Shown piece by piece: positions 59,383-64,000 of a DNA stretch of 64,000 nt. Within the stretch, counting starts at the first letter, position 1, and every line of letters begins with the position of its first letter. Both the position numbers and the translations under genes were made by a program. The stretch lies in NCBI RefSeq assembly GCF_035984415.1, contig NZ_CP130720.1, forward strand, positions 6,076,001 through 6,140,000, written 5' to 3'. Source of the stretch: Streptomyces sp. NBC_01296 (GTDB taxonomy: Bacteria; Actinomycetota; Actinomycetes; Streptomycetales; Streptomycetaceae). The notes under the pieces were generated by a model that searched no databases, was not told the DNA's origin, and worked only from the letters and a program-made list of their open reading frames with translations.

Positions 59383-60561
59383 CTACGGCAGCGCGAGCAT
59401 GCGCTCCAGGGCGAGCTTCGCGAAGCTCTCCGTCTCCTTGTCGACCTGGATCCGGTTCACGAGGGTGCCCTCGGCCAGGGACTCCAGGGTCCACACCAGG
59501 TGCGGGAGGTCGATGCGGTTCATCGTCGAGCAGAAGCAGACCGTCTTGTCGAGGAAGACGACCTCCTTGTCCTCCGCGGCGAATCGATTCGCCAGGCGCT
59601 GGACGAGGTTCAGCTCGGTGCCGATGGCCCACTTGGAGCCGGCCGGGGCCGCCTCCAGCGCCTTGATGATGTACTCCGTCGAGCCGACGTAGTCCGCGGC
59701 CGCCACGACCTCGTGCTTGCACTCGGGGTGGACGAGGACGTTCACGCCGGGGATGCGGGCGCGCACGTCGTTGACCGAGTCGACCGAGAACCGGCCGTGC
59801 ACCGAGCAGTGGCCGCGCCACAGGATCATCTTGGCGCCCCGCAGCTGTTCGGCGGTCAGGCCGCCGTTCGGCTTGTGGGGGTTGTAGAGCACGCAGTCGT
59901 CCAGGGACATGCCCATGTCGCGGACGGCGGTGTTGCGGCCCAGGTGCTGGTCCGGCAGGAAGAGCACCTTCTCGCCCTGCTCGAAGGCCCACTCGAGGGC
60001 CTTCTTCGCATTGGACGACGTACAGATCGTGCCGCCGTGCTTGCCGGTGAACGCCTTGATGTCGGCCGAGGAGTTCATGTACGAGACGGGCACCGTCGCG
60101 CCGGCCACGCCCGCCTCGGTGAGCACGTCCCAGCACTCGGCGACCTGCTCGGCGGTGGCCATGTCGGCCATCGAGCAGCCGGCCGCGAGGTCGGGCAGGA
60201 CGACCTTCTGGTCGTCCGAGGTCAGGATGTCCGCGGACTCCGCCATGAAGTGGACGCCGCAGAAGACGATGTACTCGGCCTCCGGCTTGGCGGCCGCGTC
60301 CTTGGCCAGCTTGAAGGAGTCGCCGGTGACGTCGGCGAACTCGATCACCTCGTCACGCTGGTAGTGGTGGCCGAGGATGAAGACCTTGTCCCCGAGCTTC
60401 TCCTTGGCCGCGCGGGCGCGCGCGACCAGGTCCGGGTCCGACGGCGAGGGCAGGTCGCCCGGGCACTCCACCCCGCGCTCGCTCTTGGGGTCGGCCTCAC
60501 GGCCGAGCAGCAGCAGGGCAAGGGGCGTCGGCTGGACGTCCAAAGGCTGGGCGGTGGTCAC
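59383..60561 (-). CDS. nadA: Quinolinate synthase
   Basis: 392 residues. NadA condenses iminoaspartate with dihydroxyacetone phosphate to quinolinate for NAD synthesis. Motifs are LGHHYQRDEVIEFADVTGDS, VFCGVHFMAESADIL, PDLAAGCSMADM, VHPECKHEV, and KTVCFCSTMNRIDL with the C-terminal cluster Cys; three cluster Cys are present. GTG 60561 has AAAGGG 8 nt upstream. nadB and nadC are not in this direction within the window. A palindrome lies in the promoter (60655-60667). Confidence 0.97.
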   Translation of the reverse strand: MTTAQPLDVQPTPLALLLLGREADPKSERGVECPGDLPSPSDPDLVARARAAKEKLGDKVFILGHHYQRDEVIEFADVTGDSFKLAKDAAAKPEAEYIVFCGVHFMAESADILTSDDQKVVLPDLAAGCSMADMATAEQVAECWDVLTEAGVAGATVPVSYMNSSADIKAFTGKHGGTICTSSNAKKALEWAFEQGEKVLFLPDQHLGRNTAVRDMGMSLDDCVLYNPHKPNGGLTAEQLRGAKMILWRGHCSVHGRFSVDSVNDVRARIPGVNVLVHPECKHEVVAAADYVGSTEYIIKALEAAPAGSKWAIGTELNLVQRLANRFAAEDKEVVFLDKTVCFCSTMNRIDLPHLVWTLESLAEGTLVNRIQVDKETESFAKLALERMLALP

Positions 60562-60639
60562 GACACGCACCCTTTCTGTTCTGCGACAAGGGGAACTTCT
60601 GAAGCAGAGCTTCGACTTCTCGTCTATTTGACGCTATCT

Positions 60640-60667
60640 ATCATAGCTGCTTCACGTCACTTTGACG
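60640..60667 (-). promoter_or_regulatory. nadA promoter with palindromic operator candidate
   Basis: On the minus strand, -10 box TATGAT (60645-60640) lies downstream of CGTCA-CTT-TGACG (60655-60667), a perfect 5-bp inverted repeat over the spacer and -35. An NAD-responsive repressor such as NrtR could bind, but the motif is not diagnostic. Confidence 0.4.
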
Positions 60668-60876
60668 ATGCCGATAGTGTCGATGTGACGCATTCCCCTG
60701 AGACGAAGCCCTCGGTCCGTCGGGCCCAGCTCCCCGCGACGGTGTGCGAGCATGAATATCTAAGACATACGTCGGGTCCGGAATGAATCCGCGGCCCCGC
60801 TCGTTGCCATCGACGGCAAGAGTCCGACGTTTCCCTGCTTCCGGCGGGGAGCCGCCCACTTCGGGAGTGAATGCAG

Positions 60877-61233
60877 ATGTCCGTACAGGACGACAAGACC
60901 ACTGTGAGCGACGGCATCCTCCTGTCCGACGCCGCCGCCGAGAAGGTCAGGACCCTGCTGGAGCAGGAAGGCCGCGAGGACCTGGCGCTTCGCGTCGCCG
61001 TCCAGCCCGGCGGCTGCTCCGGCCTGCGCTACCAGCTCTTCTTCGACGAGCGCTCCCTCGACGGTGACGTCGTCAAGGACTTCGACGGTGTGAAGGTCGT
61101 CACGGACCGGATGAGCTCCCCGTACCTGCACGGCGCCTCGATCGACTTCGTCGACACCATCGAGAAGCAGGGCTTCACGATCGACAACCCCAACGCCACC
61201 GGCTCCTGCGCCTGCGGCGACTCGTTCAGCTAA
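60877..61233 (+). CDS. erpA: HesB/IscA-type iron-sulfur cluster insertion protein
   Basis: 118 residues. The three conserved Cys are present: PGGCSGLRY (Cys47) and the terminal CAC (Cys111, Cys113). A-type carriers of this kind deliver [4Fe-4S] clusters, and NadA and LipA in this window need such clusters. ATG 60877 is chosen over ATG 60871 because GGGAG is 9 nt upstream of the first and only 3 nt from the second. It is divergent from nadA. A very long terminator follows. Confidence 0.9.
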   Translation: MSVQDDKTTVSDGILLSDAAAEKVRTLLEQEGREDLALRVAVQPGGCSGLRYQLFFDERSLDGDVVKDFDGVKVVTDRMSSPYLHGASIDFVDTIEKQGFTIDNPNATGSCACGDSFS

Positions 61234-61267
61234 GCCCGTCCTCCGGCCGAGTCCGGAGCGCGAGCCC

Positions 61268-61319
61268 GTACGACGAAAGGCCCCCGGCACCTCTCGGTGC
61301 CGGGGGCCTTTCGTCGTAC
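61268..61319. terminator. Very strong bidirectional terminator
   Basis: 24-bp perfect stem (61268-61291 with 61296-61319) with a TCTC loop, between the convergent erpA-like gene and the anchored protein gene. The stem extends further with one bulge. Confidence 0.9.
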
Positions 61320-61323
61320 CGGG

Positions 61324-62772
61324 CTACTGCCGGGGGAGCGGCTTGCCCGAGGTCACGTCGACCACCTTGCGCTCGCCGAGCGGCTGCTGGAGGGTCGTCG
61401 ACACCGTCATGTCCTGGGCGATCATGATGCAGGACCGGCCGGGCTCGTTCGGGGTGTCCGTGATCTTCACCATGACCGACCCGGCCTCCTCCCGCGCCTC
61501 CAGGGCATAGGTGCTGCACACCCCGCCCCAGAAGTTCACGGTCAGCTTCTTGTCGGCCTCCTTGTACGAGAACCCGGGCACGGTCTTGCCGCCCTTGGGG
61601 GCCGAAGGCGCCGTCGAGCCGTTCTCACCGGCCGGCTGGACCACCGTGCGCCCGGGCCCGCCGTTGCTGCCCGCCACCTCGAACAGCCAGGCCGGCACCA
61701 GACCGCGTGCGCCGTCCACCGTCCCCGGGGCCAGCCCGAGCACGGCCCCCTTCACGGTTTCGGTCCGCGGCGGCTTCATCGGGCGCGGCTCCGGGTTGCA
61801 GGGCAGTGTGTCCGAGGGTCCGACCGGGGTGTCCGGGGTCAGCGGGACCGAGGTCGCGCAGCCGCTGGGCCCCGGGTCCGTACCGCCCGACCCGGCCGAG
61901 GACCGGTTCAGCCGGGCCAGCGCCTCGACCGCCCCGACCACCGGCTGATCGGCGGCGCGCACGGGCGCCTTCAGCTCGCCGCTGCCCGCCACCACCTGGG
62001 AGTCCGCGCTCACGCTGACCTTCGTGGACCAGCCCTGCGTGGGCAGCCCGTCGATCACCGGGTCGGCGGCGACCACGCGGACGGCGCCCTGGACGAGCCG
62101 GGCGTCCAGCTTGGCCCCGCTCTGGCCGGCGGCCGCGAGCACCGGGGCGGCGGCGGCCTTCGCGGCCTCCTCGCTCACCGGCGTACCGCCCTTGCCGCCC
62201 GCACCGTCCGCCTCCTGGGCGCCCTGGGGGAGGGTGGCCGGGCCGCAGGTGTCCTTGCCGCGCTTGCAGTCGTCACCGGCGCCGCCCGTCCCCTGGAAGC
62301 GGGAGAAGTTCCAGGTACCGGGCGCCTTGCGGTTCACCGTGAGCCGGGGTCCGGCGCCGTCCGCGGTCTCCCCGGCCTGCCAGACCTCGCCGCTCAGCCG
62401 CGGGGTGCCCGGGATGCCGAGGGCCGTCGCGAGCCGGGCCACCTCCTCCGAGGTGACCTCGCCGGTCGCGGCGAAGGCCGGCGCGGTCGCCGGGGCCTCG
62501 GGAAGGGCGATGTCCGCCCGGTACGTCACCCCGCTGCCGCGCGGATCCGGCTCGCCGGGGGCGATGCCCGGCCCCGAGGGGCTCGGCGCGACGCGGGGCG
62601 CCGAGGCCGTGCTGTCACCCGTACGGCCGCCCGGCTTGCCGTCGCCGTAGGCCGTCGACGCCCAGTACGCCGTACCGCCGCCGGCGAGCAGGACGGCGGC
62701 CGCGATCGAGCCGATGGCCCAGGCCGGCCGCCGCCGTGTGCCGCGTGATGTGTCGGGTTGTTCGCTGGTCAC
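61324..62772 (-). CDS. Large membrane-anchored extracytoplasmic protein
   Basis: 482 residues. A short polar N-terminus (SEQPDTSRGTRRRP) is followed by one helix (AIGSIAAAVLLAGGGTAYWAS, residues ~18-38), then a long Pro/Gly/Ser-rich extracytoplasmic region with four to six Cys (CKRGKDTC, GCATSV, LPCNPEPR, VCSTYAL, SCIM). GTG 62772 has AAGGAG 6 nt upstream. No catalytic motif is recognised. The disulfide-capable fold and single anchor suggest a secreted scaffold or binding protein. Confidence 0.75.
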   Translation of the reverse strand: MTSEQPDTSRGTRRRPAWAIGSIAAAVLLAGGGTAYWASTAYGDGKPGGRTGDSTASAPRVAPSPSGPGIAPGEPDPRGSGVTYRADIALPEAPATAPAFAATGEVTSEEVARLATALGIPGTPRLSGEVWQAGETADGAGPRLTVNRKAPGTWNFSRFQGTGGAGDDCKRGKDTCGPATLPQGAQEADGAGGKGGTPVSEEAAKAAAAPVLAAAGQSGAKLDARLVQGAVRVVAADPVIDGLPTQGWSTKVSVSADSQVVAGSGELKAPVRAADQPVVGAVEALARLNRSSAGSGGTDPGPSGCATSVPLTPDTPVGPSDTLPCNPEPRPMKPPRTETVKGAVLGLAPGTVDGARGLVPAWLFEVAGSNGGPGRTVVQPAGENGSTAPSAPKGGKTVPGFSYKEADKKLTVNFWGGVCSTYALEAREEAGSVMVKITDTPNEPGRSCIMIAQDMTVSTTLQQPLGERKVVDVTSGKPLPRQ

Positions 62773-62899
62773 CGCTTGCTCCTTCGCCCGTACCGCAGTG
62801 GCTGATGCGGCTGTGACGGAACAGACGGCGAACCGGTTCCGCAGCTCCGGAAGCATCCTGCGGAAGGTGCTTCCGCAAGGCGCTTGCGGAGGACCGGCC

Positions 62900-63133
62900 C
62901 TACTCGCCGTACTCGGCCGTGGCGGCGATCAGGCGGGCCGAGGCCGGCGGAACGCTGATCCCGTGGATCTGTGAGGGCGCCACCCGGTCCGGCCGGGGGT
63001 CCGCCGGGACCGTCCAGTGCGGGGCCATCCTGGCGCAGTCACCCAGCAGCCGGGCGAAGCCGGGCTGCGTGTCGGCCGTCTTCTCGGCGTTTGCGCCGTT
63101 CGCGGCGTACCCGAAACCATCGGTGTAGGTCAT
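62900..63133 (-). CDS. Small hypothetical protein
   Basis: 77 residues, beginning MTYTDGFGYAANGANAEK. It contains ARLLGDCARMAPHWTVPADP and ends ARLIAATAEYGE. ATG 63133 is preceded at 5 nt by TACCGT on its strand, a leaderless layout. Third-position G/C is strongly coding. It lies upstream of the anchored protein gene on the same strand and divergent from the kinase gene. Function unknown. Confidence 0.6.
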   Translation of the reverse strand: MTYTDGFGYAANGANAEKTADTQPGFARLLGDCARMAPHWTVPADPRPDRVAPSQIHGISVPPASARLIAATAEYGE

Positions 63134-63265
63134 GGGGCACGGTAGGCACGGCGCAGCGGGCGAAGAAAGACCTACTACGGGGTAGTTTCATGCGGTCGGC
63201 CGCGGGGCAGCGACCGGGTAGTTTTGAATGTCCCCCTCGCCGTCCCTCGCAGGAGCGTCCACGCC

Positions 63266-64000
63266 GTGCGTATCGCCATCACCGGCTCCATCGCCACCGA
63301 CCACCTCATGACCTTCCCCGGCCGCTTCGCCGACCAGCTCGTCGCGGACCAGCTGCACACGGTCTCCCTCTCCTTCCTCGTCGACAACCTCGACGTACGG
63401 CGGGGCGGTGTCGGCCCGAACATCTGCTTCGGCATGGGCCAGCTCGGCACCCGCCCGATCCTGGTCGGCGCGGCCGGGTACGACTTCGACGAGTACCGCG
63501 CGTGGCTGGACCGGCACGGCGTCGACACCGACTCCGTGCGGATCTCCGAGGTCCTGCACACCGCGCGCTTCGTGTGCACCACGGACGCCGACCACAACCA
63601 GATCGGCTCCTTCTACACGGGCGCGATGAGCGAGGCCCGCCTGATCGAGCTGAAGGCGGTCGCGGACCGGGTGGGCGGGCTCGACCTGGTCCTCATCGGC
63701 GCCGACGACCCCGAGGCGATGCTGCGCCACACGGAGGAGTGCCGCACGCGCGGGATCCCCTTCGCCGCGGACTTCTCGCAGCAGATCGCCCGCATGGACG
63801 GCGACAACATCCGCACCCTGATGGAGGGCGCGACGTACCTGTTCTCGAACGAGTACGAGAAGGGCCTCATCGAGTCGAAGTCCGGCTGGTCGGACGAGGA
63901 GATCCTCGCCAAGGTCGGCACCCGGGTGACGACGCTGGGCTCGCGGGGCGTGCGGATCGAGCGGGTCGGCGAGGAGCCGATCGTGGTCGGCTGCCCCGAG
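63266..64000 (+). CDS. PfkB-family carbohydrate/nucleoside kinase, partial
   Basis: 245 residues up to the right edge. RIAITGSIATDHLMTFPGRF opens the PfkB fold, and DVRRGGVGPNICFGMGQLG is the conserved substrate-binding GG motif. Later come FLVDNL, IGADDPEAM, ADFSQQ and YLFSNEYEKGLIE. Adenosine kinase-type members look like this. The ATP-binding GDAFxxG motif would lie beyond the edge. GTG 63266 has AGGAG 10 nt upstream, which is a little long. Confidence 0.85.
   Translation, partial: MRIAITGSIATDHLMTFPGRFADQLVADQLHTVSLSFLVDNLDVRRGGVGPNICFGMGQLGTRPILVGAAGYDFDEYRAWLDRHGVDTDSVRISEVLHTARFVCTTDADHNQIGSFYTGAMSEARLIELKAVADRVGGLDLVLIGADDPEAMLRHTEECRTRGIPFAADFSQQIARMDGDNIRTLMEGATYLFSNEYEKGLIESKSGWSDEEILAKVGTRVTTLGSRGVRIERVGEEPIVVGCPE

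Noticed and set aside
1..64000. tRNA, rRNA or integrase/attachment sites
   Set aside because: No cloverleaf-like sequence, rRNA core motif or integrase frame was seen on either strand.

Overview
The window is chromosomal DNA from a Streptomyces-like actinobacterium. The sequence is very GC-rich with almost exclusive G/C in third codon positions. Starts are often GTG, and many genes have a TANNNT-type -10 box ending 5-8 nt before the start codon (leaderless transcripts). The content is a typical streptomycete core-genome stretch: glnA with glnII, lipB-lipA, aceE/E2/lpd, pepA, nadA, and cobT/cobU/cobS. About 57 genes can be supported. Both ends cut through a gene (a phosphatase on the left, a PfkB sugar/nucleoside kinase on the right).

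Region 1 (1-10.6 kb): partial phosphatase, a rhomboid-like membrane protein with a possible Ser/His dyad, a Met/His-rich membrane protein followed by a PepSY membrane protein (possibly metal-related), a 154-bp palindromic MITE-like insertion, a winged-helix regulator, glnII with tandem GlnR boxes, an oxidoreductase, a membrane protein, a MocR regulator, an ArsC-like protein and a small conserved protein.

Region 2 (10.8-22.8 kb): SpoIIE-type phosphatase, VIT-type transporter, TIGR01777 epimerase, FAD oxidoreductase, NsdA-like regulator, zinc-ribbon protein, lipB-lipA (lipoate synthesis), DUF4191 and RDD proteins, and glnA with tandem GlnR boxes. The two lipoate genes supply the cofactor used by the dehydrogenase E2 of region 3, and the two glutamine synthetases appear to share GlnR control.

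Region 3 (22.8-35.2 kb): a divergent TetR/SDR pair, DUF4240 protein, aceE with a perfect 17-bp palindrome and a structured leader, a GntR regulator that may act on it, an LCAT-like lipase, E2 (annotated sucB in relatives, probably shared by the PDH and 2-oxoglutarate complexes), lpd and pepA.

Region 4 (35.5-42.4 kb) is the most interesting part. Five same-strand genes encode a secreted CE18/Agd3-like deacetylase, a PelF/DUF3492-type GT4 glycosyltransferase, a 12-helix membrane protein, a spherulin-4 (GH135/Sph3-like) protein and a GH114 (Ega3-like) lipoprotein. The set mirrors the fungal galactosaminogalactan locus and the bacterial Pel system, so it is probably a locus for an alpha-1,4-linked, partly deacetylated galactosamine-type exopolysaccharide. 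It ends at a decayed transposase fragment.

Region 5 (42.5-64 kb): VOC protein, sensor kinase, membrane protein plus MprF-like lysyltransferase, cobT, an MBL-CobU fusion, small proteins, a methyltransferase and DUF3043 pair joined by an apparent CTG start, pspA with a PspAA protein, cobS, a response regulator, a lone RND pump, a second apparent CTG-start pair, nadA, an ErpA-type Fe-S carrier, a large anchored protein and a partial PfkB kinase. Calls rest on reading the sequence and family knowledge; no database search was run.
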